Shown one piece after another: positions 34,101 through 44,564 of a DNA stretch of 64,000 nucleotides (the first letter of the stretch is position 1; every line of letters starts with the position of its first letter). This DNA comes from Gonium pectorale (taxonomy: Eukaryota; Chlorophyta; Chlorophyceae; Chlamydomonadales; Volvocaceae). The stretch is taken from the NCBI GenBank assembly GCA_001584585.1, contig LSYV01000011.1, positions 1,006,834 through 1,070,833 of the forward strand. The letters are read 5' to 3'. The notes beneath the pieces are model-generated. The model saw only the letters and a program-made list of their open reading frames with translations. It ran no database searches and had not been told where the DNA came from. The translations under genes were made by a program, and so were the position numbers.

Positions 34101-36830
34101 GGGAGCGGGTCGTGCAGCATGTGGTGGTGCAAAGCAGGGGCAGCGGTGGGCGAGCGGTCCTTCGTGCGCGCCTCCCAGTGCCTCTGGCGGAGGATGATCG
34201 CCCTCACCCTAGATGCCGCGCTCCGTTCCCACGCGCCCCACGCACTGTGACCGCAGGGCGCAGTACTTCTGGGAGGCCTTCCCCGCCGCCTCAGGGCCCA
34301 CTGACCGCACAACGGTGAGCGCGCGCACCCTATGGGCGCGTTTGCGTGATTAGGTCAGTTTACGGCAGCGTTATGGCTCCACATAACGCTCTTTGCGCTG
34401 ACAGCTGACGTCTGCGGGACTGCTCCCGGCTTTTGCCGGCCGTGTCGTTGCGGGGTAAGGGGGTTCCGCAGCGTACGCTCGGCCGCCCGGTGGGCGAGTG
34501 GTCCTTCGTGCGCGCCACCCACACTCCCGCACACACCCTGCAGTACATGTTCACGTACCTGACCGCCGAGTCGTACCGCCCGTCCATGGCCGCCATGATG
34601 GAGGACTACTGGAGGCTCATGCCGCAGTACCAGGTGCGGGTGGGCGGTCCGTTGCCGGTGGGCGGTCCGGATGCCGGGTGTGTGCACATGTCCAGGGTGC
34701 TGACGGCTTGCTCGAACAGGCGATGCCAGCCAGGCAAGCGGTACCGGGCCGGCAGGCCGTGTTGGTGTGTGGAGTGGTGGGGTGGTGGAGTGGTGGGGTT
34801 GCGCTGGCTCCTGAGCGGCGCAGGGTGGCGGCATCGGCCGCGGCCGTGCGTGCGCCGTGCCCAGCGCTGGTGACCTTCTTTGCAACACCCAGTCCACTCG
34901 CAATATGGCGATTAGGCGCGCCACCGCTCACGCAGTGATCGTGCCCCACCGTCAGGGCGTGCGCCTGGAGGACATCACCTTTAAGCGGGTGCTGTTCGGC
35001 TTCTTCCCGACCTTCAAGAACACGCCTCTCAAACCGACATTCGACAGGTGGGCACACGATTTCGCCCCCAACCCCCATGAGGGCCCTTGCCACCACAGCC
35101 CACCAAAGGCAGGGCTCGCAGCGTGCCCCGCAGCGTGCCCCGCCGGTACCGTGTCCGCTTCCGGCTTGGTCTGCTCGCGTGTCGCGCCGCGCCACCTCAG
35201 CACACCCTCGACATGTCCCTCTGCCGTACAAGGTCCTTAATGTTGCCGTGCACTGCCGTACTGATGCAGGGTGATCCAGATCGGTGACGCCAGCGGGCTG
35301 CAGTCGCCGCTGTCGTTTGGCGGTTTCGGAGCGCTGACTCGTCACCTGGCCCGACTGACGGACGCGCTGAGTAGGTCACCGTACACAGTCGCGCACGAGC
35401 GCACGCCAGAGCGCCAGCCCGCGGGCAACCTTGCAGGAAGAGGGCCCGGGCCCCGCCGCTGCCACGTCGCCCGAGCAAGGCCTGAACACAGCCACATGTT
35501 GCGATGGCCGTGGACTTGACATGGACGTATTAAGCCGGGGTCGGATGGCCGCGTGGCTGTCGTTGCGGCATGGCGCTCCCCCGTCCTCGATAAAGAACAC
35601 TTTACCCCGTTGCATGCCGCTGTCCGCACCGTCGCCAACGCGCACCGCCGCTGAGCCGCAACTTTACCCTTAACAGCTCGGCCCTGCGCTCACGGCTGTC
35701 GACTCCCTTGCGGACCCCGCACCCCACGCGCGCGCAGCCGAGGCGCTGGAGGCGGACTGCGTGGACCGCGGCTCGCTGGGCCTGGTGCACGCCTACAACC
35801 CGGGCCTGTCGAGCAGCTGGATGATGCAGAAGGCCATGAGCGTGCGGCTGGGGGACACGCCCTCGCCGCAGCTCATCAATAGGATGCTGGTGAGGCGGGC
35901 AGAGGACGACGGGGTTTTTGCGGGCCAAGGGTGCAACACCAGATTCGGCACGCGAGTTGGTGCAAAGCGTGTCCCGGCCGCAACCCACCCCGCCTGCTGT
36001 CTCCATCTTGAGGTTTGAGGCCACCCGCCACCCACACCGCCCGGCGGTTCCACACGCACCAGGCGGGCAACTTCAAGGCCATGGAGCGGCTGGGGGAGCC
36101 CGTCATGAAGCCCTTCCTGCAGGTAAGCGCCCAGCCGCGCGGCACGCTGTGTTGCTGCACCTGGCAAGAGCTCTTGCTTCCGTGGCGCCCCCGGCAACGC
36201 ATTCATGGACGTCTCCGTCACGGTCTGCTTGCATTGAGGAAGCTGGGGACGAGGCTGGGGTGGGCGACCTAGGCACACGCACGCACACACCTCTGCTCCT
36301 ACGACCTTAGCTTACACGATACTACCTAGCTGTACGGAACTCAGCCATCGACGCGGACGCCGCCGGCAACGGCGGCGCACACCTGGCGGCTGCTGGACTT
36401 TCGGATCGCCGACACCTTCGGGAGCCGACGAAACGAGGCTTGGCCTCCGGACGGGACTTAAGCTGCTGGCGCCCAGCTCGTCATGGTTCCCCTTTCCCTT
36501 CACCTCCCCTCACCTCCCCTCGCTTCGGTCCTCGCCCCGCAGGACGTCATCCAGTTTGGGCCCATGGTCCAGACGATGGGCGCCCAGATGCTGACCGACC
36601 CGCTCTCCATCCCCGGCCTCATCGCGCACGTGGGCCCGGGGCCGCTGCTCGAGTGGCTGGGCCACATGGGCGCGCTGGGCAGCTACACGGCCCTCCACGG
36701 CGCGGCCCAGGCGGCCGGCCTGCGGGAAGCGGTGGCCCGGGCGCCAGGGATCGGCGCGCGGAGCCGCTTCGCGCTGCGGAGGCTGCTGGACGCGTGGGAG
36801 TACGGCAGCGGGAAGGACTACAAGCTCTAG
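31188..36830 (+). CDS. CruP: CruP, lycopene-cyclase-like plastid flavoprotein
   Basis: Fifteen exons encode 601 aa: 31188-31227, 31304-31458, 31582-31684, 31959-32062, 32410-32478, 32843-33071, 33459-33589, 33863-33996, 34257-34314, 34544-34633, 34956-35047, 35270-35370, 35738-35889, 36063-36122, 36543-36830. The N-terminus is transit-like (MAARASMSGWFATAASGAQT). The FAD-binding strand-turn-helix is EFDVVVCGGTLGVFAAAALA with VAVLER, followed by AQEWNISRK. Later family blocks are VRWGSRPDGVCLVVGAMGSG, YFWEAFPAASGPTDRTTYMF, FPTFKNTPLKPTFDR, IQIGDASGLQSPLSFGGFGA, NPGLSSSWMMQKAMSV and ERLGEPVMKPFLQDVIQFGP. These match CruP of plants and cyanobacteria closely. CruP is a paralogue of the cyanobacterial cyclase CruA. 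In Arabidopsis it is tied to carotenoid epoxide levels and oxidative-stress protection rather than to clear cyclase activity. The Ser/Gly/Pro-rich segment in exon 6 is an insert relative to plants. Confidence 0.93.
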
Positions 36831-37767
36831 GGTCGTATGTATGTCGCAACGGGGACGCGTGCAACGGGCGCAGAGGGCGCGTACAAGGAGCATGGAGCGG
36901 GATGCATGGCCTTTCAGTGAGGCCACCGTTGACCAGCGGTCGGCCTGTGTTGCGAGGAGGCATGGGATAGGAATGAAAAAAATATGCATCTTCGCATTTC
37001 GTATGCAGTGCTGTCTGCAGAGGTGTTTTGAAATGGAACGAGGTGCAGAGGGGTGTGTGTGTGTGTGTGCAGAGCTAGCGTGGCCCCGGTGTGATGCCCG
37101 GCGCAGCGTCCAAAGGTGTCGAAGGGTGTACATACCGTACATAGGGGCGCTTGTGAGTGCCTCGCCGTATTGCCGGGCAGCTGCCCCCCAGCTGCGCGTG
37201 CGGTTGAACGTACCTCTTTCTCGCCCGCTGCACTGCGTTGGTTTGCACATCCTTAGGCTGCGTGGGCCCTGCCCCGCTGGTGGGGTGCAGCAGTTTCCTC
37301 GAAGCCGAGCGACATGCCCTTGGGGTCCGGCGACTGGGTTGTCGGCGCCAGGACGCCTGCCAGGCGGTCACGACGGCACCCAAGCTCCTCCGCAACGATG
37401 CTCGCTGGAGTGTGCTCCTCGCGATGAGGTTGCCGTGTTGGCCAGTTGCGTGAAAGGAAGACATGTGTGCTGTGGGTGCCGACCGGGGCCGCCCTCCATA
37501 GACTCGACTCATTGCTGTTATGCATCGTAGTCCATGGGGCTGGCCCTGCTGCGGTCCGGGTTATGCCGGCAACGTGCACGTGCAGCGGTGCCGGCCGTCT
37601 CACCCGTCGCCGCGCTCGACGGGGCCCGAGCGGTGGCGGCCTGCCCTCCTTGTGTTTTCTATTCAAAAAAACCTTTTCTTTTTATCGTTTCATGCGCGTA
37701 CTGCGCTTGCTCGCGTGCAGTGGACGTTTGGACCGCGAGTCCGCAACACACAGTTCAGGCCCGGAGC

Positions 37768-37850
37768 TGTGGTGGTACAGGGGGCCCGGACTTGTGGTGG
37801 TACAGGGGGCCCCGACTTGTGGTGGTACAGGGGGCCCCGACTTGTGGTAC
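37768..37850. repeat. 25-bp tandem repeat (three copies and a partial fourth)
   Basis: The unit begins TGTGGTGGTACAGGGGGCCC and recurs at 37768, 37793 and 37818, with a truncated copy at 37843. Copies differ by one base at most. There are no spacers, so this is a minisatellite in intergenic DNA. Confidence 0.9.
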
Positions 37851-38310
37851 GGCGCAAGGGTTACTTCGTAGGCGGCCGGGACATCGGTTGCCGTACGCCG
37901 CATGCAGCCCTCGGCCAGTTGTGGGGTGTGCGCTGGTTATGCCCTTGCGTGCGTGGGTATAACCCAATGGCCTCCGGCTCGTGACGAGTCGGAGGCACGG
38001 TGAGAGTTGGTGCGTGGGCATCGCACCTGCGCGGCTGCGGCGCCAGCGGCAGCACAGGCGCCATCTAGGGGCCCCGATGGCAGCGCGCGTATGTCGTGTG
38101 TGCGTTGCGTGTGCGTGGCAACGACAAAACGCATGGCAGCGGCGCCGGCGGCTGCCATTAGGCTCGTTTCTCACGGAGCCTTGTACGGCCATCGTGTTCA
38201 ATCCTGGCTTTGACTGTTTACCCTTAATTGTAAACCTTACGCAATCGCCTTTCCACTGACACGTGTAAAGCAAGAGGGTGCAGCCGGTGACGACAGTCTT
38301 GGTCTTGGGA

Positions 38311-38315
38311 TTACA
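38311..38315 (-). terminator. Possible TGTAA poly(A) signal of SDH2
   Basis: TTACA on the plus strand, about 800 bases past the SDH2 stop on the minus strand. The element is correct in kind; the distance is on the long side. Confidence 0.3.
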
Positions 38316-39108
38316 ACAGGACACAGTACAACGACAGAGGCCATATGCACCTATAAGCACCAAGCAACAGCCGCATATCGGTACGCACAAAGCCGTCTGC
38401 GTTCCTGACGCCCGACCCACATGCCCACAATGACATCCTCTGATCCGCGCTTTGTTAGTAGCGAAATTGTTGCGATAAGCCGTATGCAACTCCAAAGCGG
38501 CTGGCACCTGAAAGGCGAGCCCCGACAACAGGCGACAGGGGTGGGCCAGCAGATCATGAATCAAAGTCCCGGAACTCGCCACGTGAGTCTGAGGTGCCGT
38601 AGCCTCCCGGCGCATGTTTCCAAACCTACTTGGCCCACACACGGAGTCACACGCTTGTCCTCAGCGACGCCGTGACGCGGCACAAAAGCACGTATGCAAT
38701 CACTGAACTAGTTGGAGAGTCGTGAAGTAGACTAGCATTGAGGTCTGCATTTGTGGAAAAGAATGATAAGCCAGGTTACGTAAGCGCGCGGTCCCGTAAC
38801 AACGACACGGCCAGCGACTGAGCCTGGCTCCGTCACGCTTTGCATATCAACCGAGCTATGCAGCGCAGCTGTCAAATCGCCGAAGTCCCGCATCGCTGCT
38901 GGTACCCATGACGCTTGACCACAACAGTCACACCCGCAACTGAAGGGCGCGCTCCGGGGCGGCCGCGGCCCGATCCCGTGCATTGCCATCAGCTGGCACT
39001 GATCCGGTCTGGGGCTGCCGTCCAGGCCTGGGCCCAGTCGTCCACGGGACGTGAGGCATGGCAATGCCCGCGCCGCCCCACCCGCCCGCCGCGACCACTG
39101 AAAGCGGC

Positions 39109-42100
39109 TTACACGGGCTGGCCCTTGTGCAGGCTCTGCTTGAGCTTGTTGATCGCCTTGGCGGGGTTGAGGCCCTGGGGTGCGGTTGGGTGCGAGCAGC
39201 TTGTTGAGGGGTCATTGCCGCTGATGTGGCCGCTGACGTCGCGCACGACTGCTATTGGGGCGCAAAGGGCTGCCTAGGGGAAGGCGGCGGTGACGCTTGC
39301 GGGAAAGGACACTTAAGGAAAATGTAACCGTCATGTGCTGGGGCGTTTCATTTTGGGGGCTAGGACTCGATCCGTGGGACAGCTGAGCGATGGGCGCGGT
39401 CTTGGAAGACGATGTCGAACAGCTTCCGTAAACGGTAAGAAAGGGCCCGGTGCACTCATTTGTCCCCGGTATGCCGCTGACTTGCCCGCCAAGGCTGCAA
39501 CGGGACGACCGCGGCCCAGCACGCCAGACGAGGCGCGGACCAGCCGGCCCCTCCCCCGCGCCCACCCCGGCATGCACTGCCCCAGCAAATAGTTGCCATG
39601 AAGCTCCTCGTCCCCTGCCCCTGCCCCCCTGTTGCTGCCCCCCCCTGGTTCCCCCCACCTTGGGGCAGACGGTCGCGCAGTTCATGATGGTCTTGCAGCG
39701 GTACAGCTTGAACGAGTCGTCCAGCTGCGCCAGCCGCTCCGCCGTGTAGTCGTCGCGACTGTCGATAACCCACCTGCGTGAGGTGCGGGGGGCGAGGGAG
39801 GAGCGGGTGCTTATTCAGTCCGTGGGCAAAAACTGACTGATGACCGTCGGAGGAGTGGGGGGAGCGGGGGGGCAGGGCGGGAGCGGGAGGGGGCATGGGC
39901 CACGGGAAGGAAGGATGAGGTGGGCGGAGTGGATGGGAGTTCTGTCAGCGGGTGCGACGCTGAGGCGGCCGCGGCGGGCGGTGAGGGGAGGTCCATCGTG
40001 GCGGAGGGCGGTCCAGCCTGGGAGTAGCCAACAGTGAGAAGATCCAGTCCGCGGGGCTGCGAGAGGCAGCCAGGTCGCGAGCCGTGGCTGGGAACCTGGG
40101 GTCGACAGCTGCCATGTGGTGATGCCCCGAATGCCAGCAGACCAGCAGGCAGCAGAGCGCACGGACCGCTGGGGGCGTTGGTCCCGAAGCAAGGTGCCGT
40201 TGAAGGGCTGTGCTCGGGGGGTGCAGGGCGCGCGAGCCGCACAGCTCCTCTCGGCACCGGGCGCACGTTGCCAGCGCGGCAGCGCCTGGGGAGCACTTGT
40301 ATCTCGCTGTGCAGCGTCCGCGCTCGCTTCGGACCGACCGTGTCTGCCCTGAGGACCGCCTGCCTGGGCAGCCCTCTGCAAGGCCCCTGCGCCTGCCTGG
40401 CAGCAATTCCACGTGCACAGCGCCAGCGCCACTCAAGCTCCAGTCGCCGCGCGCCGCCCACTCGCAGCTCCAAACCGCGTGGGCTCCTCCGGCTGCCCAC
40501 CACGGAAGCCCGGCAGATCCTTCCCTGGGAAACCGTTGCCCACCCCACCATTCCACGCGTCGCAAACGTGCACAGCACCCGTACCGCAGGTCCCGCAGCC
40601 ACGCTCGCTAACGTGGTCCCGCAGCCATGCTCGCTAACGTGGTCCCGCAGCCACGCTCGCTAACGTGGTCCCGCAGCCACGCTCGCTAACGTGGTCCCGC
40701 AGCCACGCTCGCTAACGTGGTCCCGCAGCCACGCTCGCTAACGTGGTCCCGCAGCCACGCTCGCTAACGTGGTCCCGCAGCCACGCTCGCTAACGTGGTC
40801 CCGCAGCCACGCTCGCTGACGTGGTCCCGCAGCCACGCTCGCTAACGTGGTCCCGCAGCCACGCTCGCTAACGTAAGTTCTTCCCCCCTGGGCCCCAGCC
40901 CACATCTCCGCCCCCGCTCTACCCCTGTTCTGCCCCTTGCTCACCTCTCGCATCACGTGTCCTAGCACCCCCCCCCCAAACTGCCCCACCCCACCCTCGC
41001 CCCGCCCACCGGTACGCCGCCAGCAGCACCGCGGGCCCCAGGTACTTGTCGCTGTTCCACCAGTACGACGGGCAGGACGTGGAGCAGCAGGCACACAGGA
41101 TGCACTCGTACATGCCGTCCAGCTTGGCGCGGCTCTCCTTGGACTGGTACCACTCCGTGCCCCTGAGCAGCCGGCGTGCGACGGCGGGAGGACGGTAACA
41201 AGGCTCAAGACTAATGGAGGCAGCTGGGAGGAGGGGAATATCATCCGGGTGTGGGGGATGTACGGCCGAAACGCGCCCAGGGAATGTACGAGAGGAAGGG
41301 GCGAGGCAAGTAGAGATGTAAGCACGGAGTGGCGACCGCATGGCAGCGAGACAACCCATGCGCAACGCCAACGCAACGCCACACAATTCAGCCACCCGGG
41401 GCTTCAGGGCCAGCCAAGTGCAACAGCAAGGAGGGAGGAGGCACAGAGGACAGGTCACGACACGACAGGTCAGTGGACCCACAAGGAATTCACTGTGAGC
41501 AGCCGTCTCTAGGTCATGAGGTACGCAAGGAACGGGGGCAACGCACGCCAATCGCTAACAGTCTTCACCTCGGCATAGCCGCTGCCCTCGTGGGCCCCCC
41601 TAGAGGTAGCCCACAGCCCCTCCCGGGCTTTGTGCGTGAGGAGAGCGCATGCAGACCGCTGCACTTGAACGGCCTACCTCACCGGATGAGAGGAAATGCC
41701 GGGGCGATGCGACGGCTGGCAGCAGCAGCGGGGCTGCAACTGTGCCCCGCATAGACCGCTTACCCGCCCCTCCGCCTCCCCCTTGCTGACACGTCAACCC
41801 AACCGTCACGCACTTTCTCGCCTCCTTCTTCTGCAGGTAGGGCTTAATTGATTTGTATTGCGCATAGAAGTTGGCCATGTCCACGACCAGGTCCTTCACC
41901 ACGAACATGTGAGGCAGCGGCGCGACCTTGCCGACGTGCCCCGGGTCGCGGTTGACCTTGCAGAGGCACGCCAGAGTGTTCGTGCCATCGATGTTCATGG
42001 CACAGGAGCCACAAATGCCCTCCCTGCGCGGGTCAGTCCCCATCAGGACGTAAGGCGGTTTACGCATCGTCTCGGAGGTCCAACCGCAAAAGGTTGCACC

Positions 42101-42479
42101 GGAAGTGCAACGCCTCCATCAGCAACCATGAGTCGAATAAACCTTACCGGCAGGAGCGCCGGAAGGACAGCGTCTGGTCCTGCTCATCCTTGATTTTGAG
42201 GAGCACGTCCAGCATCATCGGCCCGCAGTTGTTGATGTCGACTTGATAGGAAGCATATTTGGGCTTCTCGCCGCTGTCTGGGTTCCAGCGGTATATTTGG
42301 AACTCCTTGTAGAGGGCTGGCTTCGCGAGCGGAGCCTGTGGGGCCGGCTTGCTGGCAGTGCTGGTAGCAGTGGCTGCACTAGCAAGGCTTTCGGAAGTTG
42401 TGCTTATGAGAGCCGAAAGAACGCCCGGCTGCGGCCACGAAACTCCTCGCCGCGCGTAGCCAAGGAGGACTGGTAGCAT
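39109..42479 (-). CDS. SDH2: Succinate dehydrogenase iron-sulfur subunit, mitochondrial
   Basis: Five exons (42148-42479, 41764-42023, 41010-41163, 39659-39773, 39109-39174) encode 308 aa. It is the SdhB subunit of respiratory complex II, which carries electrons from the flavin of SdhA to ubiquinone. The first 50 residues form a basic, Ser/Ala-rich presequence. The [2Fe-2S] site is [14 protein letters not shown] with a later NTLAC. The [4Fe-4S] and [3Fe-4S] sites come from [17 protein letters not shown] and [20 protein letters not shown], so all ligand cysteines are present. The C-terminus is short and normal. Frame requires the donor at 41763, which adds [18 protein letters not shown] between the two cluster domains. 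Intron 3 is 1236 bases and contains a minisatellite. The [2Fe-2S] binding loop is split by intron 1. Confidence 0.95.
40591..40874. repeat. 26-bp minisatellite, about 11 copies, in SDH2 intron 3
   Basis: The unit ACGCTCGCTAACGTGGTCCC plus GCAGCC starts at 40601 and recurs every 26 bases to 40861, where the last copy is cut short. Only two copies differ, each by one base (the copies at 40627 and 40809). There are no spacers, which excludes CRISPR. Near-identity of the copies suggests recent expansion or ongoing homogenisation. Confidence 0.95.
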
Positions 42480-42623
42480 TGTGAGCGTTCAGCAGTAAGT
42501 GCACAGTTTTCAATTGTGTGAGACTTTCGGAATTGATGCACCATGACATTATGACGAGCTCCGGAACCACGATCCGTACACCGTGCCGCGCCACCCTGGG
42601 CCTAGCAAGCACCGCCTCCACTG

Positions 42624-42811
42624 GCGACCACTGCGAGGCCGGCGCCTACTCCGGCTGCCGGGCGAACCCCTTCTCGGTCCATGGAGGTGCGGCGAGACGG
42701 AAGGCTGCGAGTGCTTGTGGTGCTGTACACTCACCCTCCCTTCCCGCGGTTGCCGCTGCTGCAAGGCGAGCTGCGCGGCGACCACCGCGAGGCCGGCGCC
42801 TACTCCGGCTG
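42624..42811. repeat. 34-base direct repeat pair (42624-42657 and 42778-42811)
   Basis: The two copies read GCGACCACTGCGAGGCCGGC and on, and differ by one base. They are 154 bases apart from start to start. In one frame each encodes GDH(C/R)EAGAYSGC, which suggests either a duplicated short exon or plain local duplication near the SDH2 promoter. Confidence 0.8.
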
Positions 42812-42912
42812 TGGCCACCGCAGCGGACAGTGCAGATGTGACGTCCGCGGCGGCAGTGCTTCTTTGTTTGGGCCCCGGCGAGGAGTTCCTCAACATCCCC
42901 ACCGACAACTAG
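42667..42912 (+). CDS. Possible Cys-rich small protein exon upstream of SDH2 (uncertain)
   Basis: I do not recognise a family. The plus frame carries nine cysteines in a short span (CGETEGCECLWCC, then GCRCCKASC). An Ala/Thr-rich stretch follows, then a plain C-terminus LLCLGPGEEFLNIPTDN and a stop. No ATG lies close upstream in this frame; a 5' exon would be needed. The Cys clusters recall metal-binding or secreted peptides, but GC-rich DNA gives such frames by chance. The minus strand here should carry the SDH2 promoter, so a divergent transcript is possible. Confidence 0.2.
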   Translation, partial: PLLGPWRCGETEGCECLWCCTLTLPSRGCRCCKASCAATTARPAPTPAVATAADSADVTSAAAVLLCLGPGEEFLNIPTDN

Positions 42913-43902
42913 GAGCCCGGCAGGCCGGTTCCCAAGCGGACACGTACATTAGTAGTCGCTTTGAGAAAAGCAAGGGCGCGATGTGGTCAGGTGCATGGTG
43001 CTCGCTTCATGGGGATCTCCAGCTCACATTACTACGGCTCTTGTGTTGTGAATCGCTGAATCCCATCTAGGTGGCCTGAAGAAGGGATGGCCGGCTAGGG
43101 CGTGTTAGGGCTGAGCTCCTGAGCAGGCCGGCACTCGCACCGTGGCGCCCGTGGGCCGACTACCCCTTGGTCATCTTTGCTCAACAGCATTTGAGTCCCC
43201 CTTGAGCGATGCAGCTGCTGTGGGCAGCATACTGCAATTCCGTGGCTCAGGAGGCGTCGACGTGCGCATAGAATCCTTCTAACGGGGACCTCACAACTGC
43301 TTCCTCGCCCCAGCCTACCATGACCGCCTGTACCCCCGTCAGTTAGGAATGTTGCACCTTATAAATCGAATCTCCAATTAAGATGTCGGCGAAAGATGAA
43401 CCCGGGCGGTGGTGCCCACTGTCGATACGATACGACGTACGGGACGGGCGGCGCACATTTGATACAGTGGCCACCGCACTTCCTAGGCCGGATGGGGATT
43501 CCCGAGACACCTTCCCCATGCACTACAAAGACTGCAGGATGCAGTGCTACCAGGGGAGCTTGCCCCAAGCAAAAGCAATCATCCAGCTACGTCATTAACA
43601 CGACATATTGCAGGAAAACTTAGCAAACTTGGCGCTTTGCCGAAGAGGTCTTGCAACACCCGGATGACCTCGCAACTACACTGTAACCCATGCAAAGAAA
43701 AGTCTCAAGCCTCAGAAGCCTGGTGGCAGGTAAAGGATACCAGGAAGTAGGATGATTCATGATGGAGGACGCAGGACCATTGAACACACCACCTAAATGA
43801 ATGCGAAAGAATAACCTTGACCTCGCACGATGCTTCACCCTGTGGACCAGCACCTCCGCTGTGCAAAAACCGTCATTCCCTACAACACCTGGTTGTTCCT
43901 TT

Positions 43903-44253
43903 TCAACACCTGGACACGCTAAGTTCACACCGTGTCCGCCGGAAGACGACCACAAATAAGGGAATCTCCGCACAGGCCACTGTCGGCCACTGCCCTGGTG
44001 AGCCACGTGGCTCGAGGAAAGTTGAAACGTAGGAATGAACTTCATCCAGAACATCAGAGGGAAAGGCTTTGACAAAGTGATATGGCGGATTATTTTTAGG
44101 AGGGATGACCGGCCTCGAAGATCCACATAACATGACCAACAGCTGCTCCGTGATCACAACACGGGAGTAATGCGCGAACGCTCTACTCACACCCAACCGC
44201 GTCAAAATCACTTCAGGCACGTAGCCCAAGCCACGCGATGCATTGAGAACCAT
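43903..44253 (-). CDS. Unassigned ORF in a low-GC interval (uncertain)
   Basis: A 116-codon frame reads ILTRLGVSRAFAHYSRVVIT, then VIPPKNNPPYHFVKAFPSDV and so on. Amino-acid composition is balanced rather than Ala/Arg/Gly-rich, which is unusual for a chance frame in this GC-rich genome but less so here because the interval is AT-richer. I see no domain, and no splice sites that would join it to other exons. It could be a fragment of an inserted element or a lineage-specific gene. Confidence 0.2.
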   Translation of the reverse strand: MVLNASRGLGYVPEVILTRLGVSRAFAHYSRVVITEQLLVMLCGSSRPVIPPKNNPPYHFVKAFPSDVLDEVHSYVSTFLEPRGSPGQWPTVACAEIPLFVVVFRRTRCELSVSRC

Positions 44254-44564
44254 GCACTATATACAATGACGCCTTTACTGCCGCTGCATGGGCATTTGCG
44301 GGACTATGTACAAGGTACCAGGAGCAATGAAGAGAGGACTAAGCACCAGGCGTGCCAGGACTTGCCAGCGTCGGTAACCGCTCGGCGCAGGAACACATGG
44401 ACATTGCTGCCGGAGAAACACTACGATACGATCCACCCCCCCCTCGCACGCATTGGATCGCGCCGCCACCTGCCGCTATAATGAATGATCAAGTATAGTT
44501 GTCTGTACATGGAGGTCGCGGCCTGTGAGGGTGCCGAGTACACCAATGTACGCACGTGTGCCGT

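Larger units (their letters stand above)
36831..39108. other. Intergenic region between convergent CruP and SDH2 genes
   Basis: About 2.3 kb lies between the two stop codons, so it contains two 3' UTRs plus extra sequence. It holds a GT dinucleotide run at 37053-37069 and a short minisatellite (separate entry). TGTAA strings occur at about 38229 and 38266 on the plus strand, more than 1.3 kb beyond CruP, and TTACA at 38311-38315 could end the SDH2 transcript. The many small open frames are not supported by splice context or resemblance. Confidence 0.55.
42480..44564. other. Region upstream of SDH2 with unassigned open frames
   Basis: About 2.1 kb between the SDH2 start codon and the end of the next minus-strand gene. 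The first 430 bases are GC-rich with a 34-base direct repeat and a Cys-rich open frame (separate entries). From about 43330 to 44480 base composition is clearly less GC-rich than in the neighbouring genes. The frames there, including a minus-strand one at 43903-44253, match nothing I know and lack clear splice context. Confidence 0.45.

Noticed and set aside
40591..40874. Tandem array as a possible CRISPR
   Set aside because: Units are contiguous with no spacers, in a eukaryotic intron. It is a minisatellite.
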